Assembly (NCBI GenBank): GCA_023055355.1
Contig: JALJCS010000056.1
Span: 1,116,001 to 1,180,000, forward strand
Origin: Agelaius tricolor
Taxonomy: Eukaryota > Chordata > Aves > Passeriformes > Icteridae
Length of the DNA stretch: 64,000 nucleotides
Reading direction: 5' to 3'
In this document: one piece after another, positions 22,761 to 33,833 of the stretch
Position numbering within the stretch: position 1 is the first letter of the stretch
Layout: each line of letters begins with the position of its first letter
The notes under the pieces: model-generated
The model's input: the letters and a program-made list of their open reading frames with translations, nothing else
Databases searched by the model: none
What the model was told of the DNA's origin: nothing
Made by a program: the position numbers and the translations under genes

Positions 22761-24251
22761 TGTCCTAGGTTGATAAGGAAGTGAGTTTTTTGGGAGGTTG
22801 TGGTCAAACCAATCAGTGCTCAGATTTGAATATTGGCACCTGATGTGGCCACTGAAAACATGGATATGCCTCTGAGAACACAGGGGGTTAAAAAGCAGAG
22901 AACTCTCAGGGGAACTCTCTCTTGGTTCTGGGTTGGTGAAAGAGGTCAGGCCTCCCCTGCCCAGACACGGGTTGGGTGGGGGAGGGGAAGCCATGTGGCC
23001 GGGGTGAGGTAGGCCAGAGCCTTGGACAGAGAAGGGGTGTGAAGGCCCCTGCAAGATGGAAGGGTGGAGGAGCACTGAGAGGCATCAGGCAGGCCCCCCC
23101 CCCCCCCGCCCGATAGAGAGAGAGAGAGCCTGTGCCTGTGCTTGTGCCACCTTGAAATTTGATATCTTGTGCTGGCAGCACTGCCGAAGGAGAAAGGGGA
23201 GGGGGCCGGTTTGCGGCGAGAAGGTGCCCGGCTGCCATGGGAGTTCTGGGCAGGCAGAGCCTGATATTTTAACCCTTTTCTTGGACAGTGAAAACTTTAC
23301 GAAACACTAGTCCTCCTTGATTTGAAAGAGAAGAGAGACAGACATGAAATAGAAGGAAATGGGCAAGTGTGGTGAAGGTCTGAGCAAGTGAAGGATGTCA
23401 GAAGAAGATGGGGAAGAATCCTAGGTGGGAGGAGATCATGGAGTGGCCTTTGGCTGGACTTTTCTTGCATAGCCATAGACGGAACCAATTTCCTGTAACA
23501 CAGAGACTGCATTTACGGGGAGGCAATGGCTTGAGCCAAGAGTGACCTGCTGTAGTGATTGCCAGTGCAGGAGAGTGACCTGCTGCAGTGATGCCAAGTG
23601 CAGGAGTGGAGAGAACAGAGAAAGATGAGGAGGGTGTGGTAGTACCCTCTGTCTTCAGGGAAGAAGATCTCTGTTCTCAAGACCCTCAGCCCCAGGGGGA
23701 GTGAAAATGGGGGAAACCTTTGTCCCAAAAGTGAGAAACTGTTGCTTTTTTGGTACTTGGCAAAGCATCCTTAAAGGGAACCCTATAAGCAGTTTTGGTC
23801 CATGAACGGTGGTGAGAGCACTGTACATGGAAGGAAGGAAGATGTCACGATGGCAAATGTTCTCTGGGCGGTGCCACGTGTGACATGGAAACACAGGAGG
23901 TTTCAACTGTGTTTCCTGGGGAAGCCTATGGTACAAGAGGGACTCCTCTCTCCTTGATTAACTGAGAGTTGATTATCTGAGGGATGGTAACTTGACTGAG
24001 AATCTAAGATTTTGTCTCACTGTGCCTGGGTGGAAACTGGGGGGGGGGGAGGAGGAATATTTTGGAAGTTTTTTCATTCTGAATTTTGTGTGTGTTCCTT
24101 TTATTATAGTTGTAGGTTAATAAAGTTTTTTTTTCTTTATTTCTAAGTTTGAGCCTGCTCTGCTTTATTCCTGGTCACATCTCACAGCAGCCATTAAGGA
24201 GAATATATTTTCATGGGGGCACTGGCATTGCGCTAGCATCAAACCATGACA
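22761..24251 (+). mobile_element. Solo LTR, family B variant, sense to TNPO1, 5-bp TSD
   Basis: Starts TGTCCTAGGTTGATAAG and ends CAAACCATGACA, with the perfect 5-bp repeat AGTCT at 22756-22760 and 24252-24256. It is the plus-strand relative of the three minus-strand family B LTRs. U5 ends with GCCTGCTCTGCTTTATTCC after AATAAAG at about 24118, giving a sense poly(A) signal in intron 2. C- and G-runs and CT-rich U3 account for the open frames inside it on both strands. Confidence 0.92.
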
Positions 24252-24370
24252 AGTCTGTACAAGGCATCTGTGAAAAATTCCTCTCAAAGGTATTGAAACA
24301 CTCACTTCAGATGCCTTTGCATCTTGTCAATGGCAAAGGGTCAAGCCTTGAGGAGTGGAGGCTATCAGCC
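24252..24370. mobile_element. Possible family F LTR, part 2
   Basis: Sequence between two nested LTRs. It becomes contiguous with 22242-22760 once the 22761-24251 LTR and one AGTCT are removed. Confidence 0.35.
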
Positions 24371-24686
24371 TGTCACTATCGAGTAAGAAAGTGGCACAGA
24401 CTCCAAGCAGGCTGGTTTGCACAACAACAGCTTTAATGTGAAAAACTCTTCTCTTTTATAGACAGTTCAGATGCATTCCACTTGATTGGCTAATTAACAA
24501 AAGCACTTTTCTCCCAAACAATCCTTGATGAGAGCAGAAAAACAGAGAATAGGAAAACACCACCTGCAGGTTGTTTATAATAACAAGTTATCATCCTTTC
24601 TCTACAACTCCCTAAAAGTCTCACAAGTCCGCTGTGAGAAAACTTATCTCGTTTTCTTGCTCTCTGACCAGGCTGTCACATCCACA
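24371..24686 (-). mobile_element. Solo LTR, ERVK-like, antisense, 6-bp TSD
   Basis: Reverse-strand copy of the family at 1410-1725: the + strand reads TGTCACTATCGAG to ATCCACA, with the perfect 6-bp repeat TCAGCC at 24365-24370 and 24687-24692. The reverse strand carries TATAAAAG and ATTAAAG in the expected order. Confidence 0.93.
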
Positions 24687-24884
24687 TCAGCCCAGGATTT
24701 ATTGTTTTTTGGCAATCCTCCGAGAATAGCAAACTTAAGAGTTCGCTGTGTCTCAGAGGTCTCACTCAGGGAGGTTGCTGGTTGCAGCTGCTGTGGGCCA
24801 AGAGAGCTCAAAGGGTCTTATTTTGGACTGCTGTTTATAGGGTTGCAAGAGAGGGCTTTGGCCATAATTTTTCATCCTGGCCGC
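24687..24884. mobile_element. Possible family F LTR, part 3
   Basis: Non-coding sequence between the ERVK LTR and a CR1. Probably the remainder of the repeat begun at 22242, but the outer edge is unclear. Confidence 0.3.
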
Positions 24885-25647
24885 ACTTCAGGTCCTGCCA
24901 TTGGGACACAACAACCCCCTGCAGCACTACAGGCTTGGGAAGAGTGGCTGGAAAGTGGCCCTGTGGAAAAGGACCTGGAGGTGCTGGTTGACAGTGGCTG
25001 AACTTGAGCCAGCAGTGTGCCCAGGTGGCCAAGAAGGTAAATGGAATCCTTGCTTGTATCAGAAATAGTGTGGCCAGCAGGACCAGGGCAGTGATTGTTC
25101 CCCTTTACGTGGCACTGGTGAGGCTGCACCTCAAGTACTGTGTTCAGTTTTGGGCCCCTCACAACAAGAAAGACATTGAGGTTCTGGAGCATGTCCAGAG
25201 AAGGGCAATGGAGCAGGGGAAGAGTCTGGAGCACAAGTCTGATGAGGAGCAGCTGAGGGAACTCAGGGGGCTCAGCCTGGGGAAAAGGATGCTCAGGAGA
25301 GACCTTGTCACTCTCTACAGCTACCTGAAAGGAAGTTGTAGCCAGGTGGGGATTGGCCTCTTCTCCCAGTTAACACGTGACTGGAGAAGAGGAAATGGCC
25401 TCAAGTTGCACCAGGGGAGGTTTAGGTTGGGTATTAAGGAAAATTTCTGCTATGAAAGGGTTGTCAAACCCTCACATAGGCTTCCCAAGACAGTGATGGA
25501 GTCGCCATCCTTGGAGGGATTTGAAAGCTCTGTGGATGTGGCACTTGAAAACTTGGTTTGGTGGTGGACTTGGCAGTACTGGGTTAATGGTTAGACTTGA
25601 TGATTTTAAAGGTCCTTTCCATCCTAAATGATTCTGTGATTCTGTGT
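24885..25647 (+). mobile_element. CR1 LINE 3' fragment, sense
   Basis: The + strand encodes the CR1 ORF2 C-terminal region over 25004-25594: a block with TRAVIVPLYVALVRLHLKYC, then LEHVQRRA, GNGLKLHQGRFRLG and MESPSLEGF. All are signatures of avian CR1. The 3' tail ends in the short repeat GATTCTGTGATTCTGTG. 5'-truncated and inactive. Confidence 0.92.
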
Positions 25648-26392
25648 CCAACTGTGGCTGCTAAAAATAATGCTTTCATTGTGGCTTGCAAGGGCTGTAA
25701 ATAGTGTGTAAATGAAAGGAAAATGCCTTTGGCTTACTTCCTGGCCAGACACAACATTAATTCTGAATAACTGCTTATGGAAGACTGGATTACTTGAATA
25801 TGAGCATACCAATCAGTGGATTATAGATATGCAAGGGAATAATAATTGGACATATTAAATTAGTGTAATAATAATTGGAGAGATTTTACCTTGAATTCAG
25901 AGAGCATTTCAGGTGAACCTGAGACTGATCAAGAGTTCAAGTAAGAATGTCCTCCTTTAGGATATTCTCCACCTGATCTTTGTTATTGACGTCTTCAAAA
26001 TATTAAGCAAAATTATAAAATTACTTTATTTGACTTCCTAAGTAATAATAATAATGATAATAATACTTGTCACATCTCATAACCACATTCTGTAGTTGAC
26101 AGAGGTATGTCTGCTCATCTAGTTTTTGGTATTTTTATTTAAAATTGTAAATCTGTTCTCCTAGTAAACTTTTTGGCCCTTGAAATGCAGTGCCTTGCAA
26201 GAACTTTTACATTGTTTAGAAGTTGGTAGGTATTTAAAACCTGTAGTATAGGCAAAGTTATAGAAGTCTTTTAAATATATATGCATCAGGTGGATTCCTA
26301 GTTTATGAAGTTACTGAATTCTATGTAAGAGTGATGCTTGTAAATCAATATTTATAGTTACAGAGAATGAAAATTAGTGCTTCTTGAGGAAG
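25648..26392 (+). other. TNPO1 intron 2, AT-rich, no features
   Basis: No open frame of note. A small ATAATAATG-type repeat lies near 26043-26062. Confidence 0.65.
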
Positions 26393-27089
26393 TGTCTTGG
26401 TTTGAAAAGACAGGTGTCTGCTAAGGAAGGCAGGAGCCTTCCTTGAAATGGAAAATGTAAACCCCCTCCCTCGGAATTATTGTAATTTTGAAATTAAGGG
26501 GCTTTCAGGCAAAGATATGGGAATAGGAATAACAGTTCTTTACTAGGAAAATTAAAACCGCAAATGCAATAGTACAAACAAGAAAACAAACCACTGACAG
26601 AGTCAGAATACAACCTGACACCCTGTGGGTCAGGGTGTTGGTAGCAGTCCAATTAAATGGTGGCTGTAGTCCTCCTGAAGTGACAAATGTGGTTCTGTTG
26701 AAGCAGTGATCCTGTAGGAGGGTGTAGTTTTCCTCTGAAGGTTCAGTGGTGGTGTAGATGGGCTTGGTCTTCCTCTGGAAATCCAGTGGAGAGGAAAGCT
26801 GCTTCTCTGGGGAATCCAGTGGGAAAAGGCTCCCTGTGATGTTCCAAATCTCTGATTACATCCAGATAGGAATGCTTGGCTCCTCCCTCTGGGCAGAGCT
26901 TCTTGCAATGGGATGATGTAATTTTATCAGTCATGCAGTGACACTCAATGGCCCATTAACCGAAGATATCTCTCCGGAGGGAGGATTGATTGTGGAAGAG
27001 ATCAAGAAACTGCCCAATTAACAGAAGATAACTGCCCCACCTCTAACAGATAGGAATAGAATACACACCCCCATTTCCAACCTAAGACA
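26393..27089 (-). mobile_element. Solo LTR (ERVL-like), antisense, 5-bp TSD
   Basis: The + strand starts TGTCTTGGTTTGAAAAGACAG and ends CCTAAGACA, with the perfect 5-bp repeat GGAAG at 26388-26392 and 27090-27094. It is distantly similar at its left edge to the LTR at 41143-41862. The reverse-strand open frame at 26630-26908 lies inside the LTR and is not a gene. Confidence 0.9.
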
Positions 27090-27094
27090 GGAAG

Positions 27095-28039
27095 ACTGAA
27101 ATATATTTTTAAATCTTGTTCTAATACTCGTATACAGCATTCTGGTTTTGGAACTCATAATCAGTTGATTAAAATTAATTTTAGCAATAACCCCTCTTTT
27201 TAAAAGTGCCATTTTTGTTCAACTAGCAACGGTTGCACTCAAAAGTATTTTTAATGGCCCTCAGTCAGTCATCATGGGTATGATAAGAGTCCTTGTGTTA
27301 TGATGCACTAACTTGGTTTTAAAATATTTTATATTTGAAAGTTATATCTCTTATTTTTCTTATATTTCTTTGGGCAGTTAATAGTTTTGAAGGCCTATAA
27401 TAGATCTGTGTGTAAACTGTAACTCGGTGCAAATGAACTTTAAGCATCCTTACTTTTTGCTAAAATCAGGGCTTCTCTTCTGGTTTGGGCTGAGGTAATT
27501 TTTTTCACAGTGGCTGATATGGGACTGTGTTTTAGATTTGTACTGGAAACGATGATAACACAGGGATGTTTTAGTTACTGCTGAGCAGGGCTTACACAGA
27601 TCCAAGGCCTTTTCTGCTTCTCACACCAACCCACCAGTAGGTAGGCTGGGGGTGCACAACTGACCAAAAGCTAAAATGCTGATTAAAATTAGCTTTATAG
27701 GCTGATTTGGATTGTTGTAAACTTTAAATTTTAATTTTCTTATACTATAAACTAATCCTTTCTATGTAGAACATCCACATCTCACTTTCAGCATGCTTCA
27801 GAAATAATACCAAGTTACTTATGCCCTTGGTTGAAGAACTAAACATGAATCTGCTCACAAGTGAACTCTAAAACTAAAAAACTTTGCTATGTAAATTGAT
27901 GGTTGTATTTGGAAGGAGGGATAAGGAAATAAAGATTAATATTTATCACTGTAAGCTTTGATCTTGTTGCATTGTTCTGCAAATCTGCTTTATCCTAAGA
28001 ACTGATGGAAGTTATAAACACAATTATTTTCTCTTGCAG
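27095..28039 (+). other. TNPO1 intron 2, 3' part
   Basis: AT-rich intronic sequence ending in acceptor TTTCTCTTGCAG at 28039. No repeat identified. Confidence 0.7.
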
Positions 28040-28189
28040 ATGAGCCAACACGTTCCTTGAGTGGTCTCATCTTGAAGAATAATGTAAAAGCGCATTTTCA
28101 CAACTTTCCAAATGGAGTAACTGACTTCATTAAAAGTGAATGTTTGAACAATATTGGTGATTCCTCCCCCTTAATTAGAGCTACTGTAG
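28040..28189 (+). CDS. TNPO1: Transportin-1, third coding exon (rest of codon 61 to start of codon 111)
   Basis: 150-nt exon between acceptor TTTCTCTTGCAG and donor GTAAGTTT. It completes Asp61 (G plus AT) and encodes [19 protein letters not shown], then the segment through [10 protein letters not shown] to RATV, and ends with the first base of a Gly codon. These are HEAT repeats 2-3 of the RanGTP-binding arch. [12 protein letters not shown] separates it from TNPO2, which has a different sequence there. His81 replaces a Gln in the family sequence I recall. The next exon should begin with the ILITTIASKGE region and is absent from the remaining 35.8 kb, so intron 3 runs past the window end. Confidence 0.97.
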
Positions 28190-29009
28190 GTAAGTTTACT
28201 CTTATTACTGTATTCTGCTCACTGAAAATGTTACTGATATAAGTGAGAGCTGTGCTAGTGAGAGTTATTAAACTCCTAAACCTATTTGCTTCTGATAATT
28301 GTCACAACTACATCATGATTTGATTCTGATATTAATCTTCAGTGTGGATATACAAATATATTTTTCTTTCCTATTTTCTTAAAACTGAATTAGCAATTCT
28401 GTTCGTATCTCTTGAAATGTGACTGAACATAAGTTTACTTGAATCTTCTAAAATTCAGCTTGCTGCCAATTTTTATACCAAAAACAGGAGTAAGGTAAAG
28501 GTTCTGAGTTCAGAATTATTTCAGCAATCCACTTGCATTAGTAAAACACTTCTGTTTGTGGATTTCCTCTTTGCTTCCCCATATGCACACCTCTTCAGGG
28601 AATCATTACACCAGATGTTACATACATTAACATAATGAGTTTATGTTTTTTAAATAGCTTCTGTCAGAAAACTGTAGATAATGTGTGGTGATCAGAACAC
28701 CAGCTACAAGTGTTTTTGTTGTATGGTTGTTTTTTTTTTTATTTCCTAAATCCTGTGGTTTAGTACATCTCTTCCATAACATGAATATTTGTTATTTTTA
28801 CTTATTTCTAGGTAATGTTGATTTTCTGTCTGCTCTTTGAGAATATGATTTCCCCCAATTATTGCAATTGTAATTTTCCTTGTCCACTCCAAAAACTAGA
28901 AGAAAAAGTGAAATTAATGTATATTTAAGTACAGTAGAGAAAAACAGGGATTGGATGCAAGTTCAGAAAGGCATTCAGCCTGTGTCAGCTGATTTCTGTT
29001 TTAAAATAA
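28190..29009 (+). other. TNPO1 intron 3, first 0.8 kb
   Basis: Starts with donor GTAAGTTT. Ordinary AT-rich intron without a recognised repeat, up to the first LTR of the nested block. Confidence 0.7.
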
Positions 29010-29367
29010 TGTCATAGTTTCACCCCTAAGTAACTAAGTACCACACAGATGCCTGCTCACTCCCCCATCTGTCCCCCCAGTGGGGAGGAGAATCAGGTTG
29101 AGATAAGAACAATTTAATAATTGAAACAAAATAATAATTTCAATAATAAAATTATACAAATAATATTACTAATAATTGTCACAAGAAGGACATAGAGTTA
29201 CAGAAGCCAAGAGAAACAAGTGATGCGCAATACAGTTGCTCACCACCCACTGACTGATGCCCAGCACATCCCTGAGCAGCATTTGGCCCCTCATAGCCAA
29301 CTCCCCCCAGTTTATATACTGGACATGATGTTCTATGGTGTGGAATATCCCCTTAGCCAGTTCAGAT

Positions 29368-30043
29368 TGTTATAAATGATCAACAAGAAAGCCAAATCAA
29401 TAAATGCAAAAGATTTTATTTTTGCGACCAAAATACGGTCCTCAAAAACCACAGTCAATGAGACAGCGTTGAGCCCAGGGTCAGCGCTGGGTGAACCTAT
29501 ATCCAACCTCTATCATCGGATCCTCCTCTGTTCACGAATGCTGTTTCCAGCGGGGCTGTTTTGTACAGTTTTTTATGCCTGAGGCAGAGGTGTCCCGATT
29601 TCTTTTGTAACCCCACATATGTATGAAGGTTTCTTTTCACTGTGCAGGACTGGACAATTGCTGTTTCCTGGGTAGTGGCAGGCGCTGATCATGTCAGGGG
29701 AAGTCGTGTATTCAGATGTATGTTCCTTGGCGCCTTCGTGTATTCAGATGTATGTTCCTTGGCGCCTTCGGTTATCTTGATTGATGATATCTACCAAGTG
29801 ATGATCGTCGTTGGGTGTTCCCTGATGGCTCCGGAGGAAGCCCATCTCCATGCTGGCCACGTTCTTTTATTAGTAAATGAGGCATTGTTCTCCTGCTGCC
29901 ACCAGGAGTTTTGTAATTCCAATGTGGTAATCTGTCTCCGGGTTGCTCATGGTCAGAGGCTCGTTGGATGTTAGATTCCGTTTACAATTTTTATTTCATA
30001 CATTTTCCCCTTAAGCATGAATTACTTTATAATATATATTATA
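29368..30043 (-). mobile_element. Solo LTR, family C copy 2, 4-bp TSD
   Basis: Starts TGTTATAAATGATCAAC and ends ATATATATTATA (the expected terminal C is mutated), with the perfect 4-bp repeat AGAT at 29364-29367 and 30044-30047. It carries a 32-bp tandem duplication at 29706-29769. Excision restores the family D LTR sequence. Confidence 0.9.
29706..29769. repeat. 32-bp tandem duplication in a family C LTR
   Basis: 29706-29737 and 29738-29769 are identical (GTGTATTCAGATG... to ...GGCGCCTTC). Not present in the other family C copy. Confidence 0.95.
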
Positions 30044-30237
30044 AGATCAACTGTCCCAGCTATGCTTCCTCCTGGTTTCTTTTGTGCAGCTCCTCACTGG
30101 CAAAACACGAGACACTGACAAGCCCTTGTCTCAGGGTAAGCACTGCTCAGCAACAACCAAAATATCAGTGTGTTATCAGTATTATTCTCATACTGAATCC
30201 AAAACACAGCAATGTACCAGCTACTGAGAAGAAAACG

Positions 30238-30472
30238 AGCTCTCCCAGCAGAAACCAGAACATTTTCCTCCTCTAATTCGATACCATTTACATCATGCCA
30301 GGACACACAGTTCCCAGTTCCCCATCACCTGTCTTTTGATAGATATACACACACATATACTCCCTTAGTCTATGGACTATGGACCCTGTAAGTCTGTTGA
30401 GTTCATTCACTCCAAGTGCCAGGTCCTGCAACTCCATGCAGTGCTACAGGCTTGGGGCAGAGTGGCTGTTTT
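30238..30472. other. ERV stub plus CR1 fragment
   Basis: 30238-30394 looks like the short internal end of the family D element, next to a polypurine tract. About 30395-30472 matches the + strand CR1 text found at 24885-24953 (CAGGTCCTGC, CTACAGGCTTGGG, AGAGTGGCTG). The CR1 is cut at 30472 by the next LTR. Confidence 0.5.
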
Positions 30473-31241
30473 GTGGCAAAGTAGGACAGTTTCAGACAAA
30501 GTTTATTAGAGAAGCCCTCTGGTTGAGTAATGAGGTGCAGAAAGGACCGCCTTGCTTTCTAAAACTCCTCAGAGAGAGGAGCCTAGGTGCAGCTGGATCC
30601 AGTCTTAGCCCCAGACTTGGTTAACAGTTTTCGTCTAAAGGATTATATAGGTGTAAATGAACCTTTATAGAACTTTATCCTGCAGGATTAAGGCTGACAA
30701 ACCAGGTGTATTTATATAAATATATATATGACTTATTATGGTAATGATTAGACAAAAATATGTTAATCAGAATTATTTACTGCACAGTATAGGAGTTATA
30801 ACGTCTAGTATAGTATAGTGTACTATTTTGAAGCAATATTAAAGCTAGTTAAAACAGTTAAGTAGAGATTGATGTTACTCACTCATACCAATGATCCTGA
30901 GCAAATCTCTTTTACTTGGCCTCGAGGAGCAACCTTGAGAGGTGTCCCCATTTAAGGGAGGAATCTCCACAGATACACGTCAAGGAGAGGTATGTTTAAA
31001 GACCCTGGCATTAAAATTTGGGACTGGACTTTTATAGTATAAAGTGATTGACTGTCAGTCATATGTCTCCAGACCAGCTTTGTCAGCTCAGCAGCTTTAG
31101 ATAAATTATCAGTAGTATAATTTGTTCCTTTATCTGGGTATTTTACCAGGTCTACCACATCTTCATCTCACTATCAGGGTGTTAAACTTTGGGATTGATG
31201 AGTCACACTGGTTTCAGCATTGTTCAACACCAAAAGCAGCA
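30473..31241 (-). mobile_element. Probable 3' LTR of an older minus-strand ERV
   Basis: The + strand starts TGTGGCAAAGTAGG and ends AAAAGCAGCA. On the reverse strand a TATA-like CTATAAAAG (near 31035) and an AATAAAC poly(A) signal (near 30508) are in the right order. The adjoining 31242-31257 is pyrimidine-rich on + (GAAGGAGGGGGAG on the reverse strand), a polypurine tract. I found no second copy, so the LTR status rests on these signals only. Confidence 0.5.
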
Positions 31242-31695
31242 GGACTCCCCCTCCTTCATTTATCTCTGATAACTTTGCAAATAAGACATTGTTCAAGTTG
31301 TTTTTCCCATTCCAGGCAGAGCATCCTGCTACACTCTACCATGTGACTTCAGTCAATTGTTGTCTCTTTAAATAGTAATGCAGGTATCTCTTGCCTTCAT
31401 GCTATAAAAGCATCCACTGCATATATGTACATTATCCTTAAATATGTTTAGGTACATCAATCCCCTAAGGTTTGCTATTTTAACTCATGTGGTTTGATAG
31501 TATTAGCTATTTTATAATTATACATTACATGTTTACACACAAAGTTATTATCAAAATCAGTTGGAATTTATTCAGAAATATTAAACAGAGCATAATACAG
31601 AGTTAGCTATCGATTTTGGCAAAAGAAACACTTGTTATTTCCATTTATATACTTCTGGAAGTATCCTTATTTGTTGGATTAGGTACCACACCTAT
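31242..31695 (-). pseudogene. ERV 3' region: polypurine tract and env tail remnant
   Basis: The polypurine tract is at 31242-31257. Further right the reverse strand has a short stretch (ending near 31640) that looks like a cytoplasmic tail of a degenerate env, continuing 33203-33311 across the family A LTR. Assigned by position and weak similarity. Confidence 0.35.
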
Positions 31696-33202
31696 TGTAG
31701 TGGTTTTGGTTTGCCAACTTAAGATTTCCCTAATTTTAAGATTTTCTGGTTAACGCATTAAAGAGTGTGGTAGGTTTTGGTGCTGGTCAATTACCAACGT
31801 ACTTACTTCCTGTTGTGAGATAGGATTAGGAGAAATGCAAAGTAGGCTCAAAATTTTAAGAGGGTATAATAAAAATTTTATTAATAGTAACTAAAAGAAA
31901 AAAAAGTAGTAAGAATCAAAGCAAACCCTTCAGAACACTTTTCCCTACAACTTTTTCTTTTCCATTGACAATGTAAAGAAACAAAACTTTTTACTACCTC
32001 TAAAATAGTCTTTCTTCAGTTTACTTAGGGAGAGATGTTCTTCTTGTTAATGTTATGGAGACTTCTCCACAAGAGGAAAAACAGTTCTCTCATGGTTCTT
32101 AATTTGGTCACGAATAGCAGCCTCCTGGGGGAAATCTGCTATTGTGAAGCCCCTCTCATTTTCCACAAGCCTTCCCACAGCTTGTTCATGGGCTATGTTG
32201 ACTTATGGGGTATTGTTTTAAAGATGAGTTGGTTAACGGCAAAAGTTCTCATTATCTATCTCTAAAATCATCTTCATCCCTGGGAACAGAAATCATCTTC
32301 TCCTGGGGACACAGGACTACTCTTCTCTCTTTCTGTGTTCAAACTTTTCATGGGATCAGAGCTACTTTAATATCTATTTACTTTAGCATAGAGGTTTTTG
32401 CTCGATATCAATTTGAACCCTTCATCTCCCCATAGTTTTATGTGTTATAGGGAAAAGAGTATTTTTCTCCATAGCTTACAAGAGGATTTTAGCTCTAAAA
32501 TTAAGGCATCTCCTCATCCCTCCCATCTGGGATTTAATTTCATCCTCACTGACCATGATGTTTTCATGTTGTTCCTTTATATGCTTGTATTTTGTTCCTT
32601 TCTCTCACTCGAGGGAGGATTGAACTACTGAAAGGGTTAACATGTCGCCTGGAGCCTGCAGATGGTCAACCTGACTTGTTGGGCTGGCTGCTATAGACTG
32701 CAGGAGCTGTGGCTGGAGGGGTGGCTCAGATTTAATCAGCCAGGCTAGAACTCAGCAGCAGCAGTATTCTTGGAGGGGGGGGGAGGTAGTGGTTTCTCCT
32801 TCCCCCTGCCTGACTGTTGTGGGCAACTTCTACTGGGGTAAAATCCCAGCGCCAACCCGGGGGTAAAATCCCAGCGCCAACCCGGGGCTGCTCCTGGGGT
32901 CCAGCGGGTTTGGCTGGGTCCCAGGCTGGGGGGGGGTGTAGCAAGCAGCTAGATGTTAGCAAGGCCAGCTCTATCCGGGGCCCAGGGGAAGGGAGTCCAG
33001 CCCCGGAGCAGGGCTGTCCAGCCTGGCCCCATGGTAAGGGTCGCCCACTTGTGTTACTTCGCTCCCAGCAGGAAGGGAAAGAGGAAGTTCCCGGGCTTCT
33101 TTAGTCTTTTAACATGTGTTTTTCACAGAGATGTGTCTAGTTTACTAGTGGTTGGAAGCTTTGCATTACTTCCTTAAATGTCTCTCAGGCAAAACCATGA
33201 CA
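31696..33202 (-). mobile_element. Solo LTR, family A (ERVL-like), copy 2
   Basis: The + strand runs from TGTAGTGGTTTTGG to AAACCATGACA, collinear with 2625-4897 apart from the LTR inserted there. Flanking CCTAT (31691-31695) and CATAT (33203-33207) are a 4-of-5 match for a duplication. It contains a 25-bp tandem duplication at 32836-32885 in the GC-rich U3. Confidence 0.85.
32836..32885. repeat. 25-bp tandem duplication in a family A LTR
   Basis: Two identical units, 32836-32860 and 32861-32885 (GGGTAAAATCCCAGCGCC...). Single in the other family A copy's counterpart as far as it can be aligned. Confidence 0.95.
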
Positions 33203-33311
33203 CATATATACACTGATTACTAATAAAAACCAGATTCCGATTAATAACAATATTACAATAACAAGTTGTAACATTAAGTCCAGAATGCCCATTGTGGTTG
33301 GAGACCATCTG
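33203..33311 (-). pseudogene. env TM fragment: membrane-spanning segment
   Basis: The reverse strand reads a run of about 20 Leu/Ile/Val-rich residues, the membrane anchor of a retroviral transmembrane protein. It is the continuation of the env sequence at 39466-39690, separated from it by the whole provirus 33312-39465. The fragment is short and has no start of its own. Confidence 0.65.
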
Positions 33312-33833
33312 TGTGAGTTGATGCAGGCAGGTGGCCAAAACAACCACAAAACAACGGCTGAAATGCAAGAAATAAATTTATTTCATTACCTCACTAAGTG
33401 GAGGATCCTGAAGCAACACCTGGGTGGAGACATACAAGCAGGAACACAGCACCATTAGACTCAGTCCTTCCTAGTGGGTGATGGAGCTGCTGTTTGCACC
33501 CATTTATCAAGGACCTACACACACGTAGTTTGCCACTATGCTGTGATCTCCTCTGTGCTTTTTATGACCTCTGAGATTTGATCTTCCATCTATTAAGACT
33601 GTGAGCTCAAGCATGTCTGTGAGAGGGTCTCCAAGTCTCTCCAAACACCTATGTTATCTCTACACAGAGATTCTACTTCTCATAACAGACAGAGGATAAA
33701 CAGCAGTAGACATAATACATGGAGTTTCCTGCACTGTTATTCTCCAGGCCTTGGCATTCCCAGCTGCAAGGTCCCTTGAGCAAATCTACCATCCTCCTCA
33801 CCATTCTTCTGCTTCTGTTTCCTCCCAACAGCA
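33312..33833 (-). mobile_element. 3' LTR of the nested provirus (family H)
   Basis: The + strand starts TGTGAGTTGATG and ends CCTCCCAACAGCA; paired with 38940-39465. About 358 bp (33457-33814) are identical between the two LTRs, while the first 145 bp differ at 12 sites. A polypurine tract adjoins at 33834-33848 (reverse strand AGAGAGGGGGTAGGA). Confidence 0.93.

Larger units (their letters stand above)
29010..30237 (-). mobile_element. LTR, family D copy 2, interrupted by a family C LTR
   Basis: The + strand starts TGTCATAGTTTCACC; the end near GCAGAAACCAGA is set by comparison with 20872-21411. A 676-bp family C LTR is inserted at 29368. On the reverse strand a purine-rich GAGGAGGAAAATG lies just outside the right end, as expected for a polypurine tract, so this is likely the 3' LTR of a mostly deleted element. 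Confidence 0.78.
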
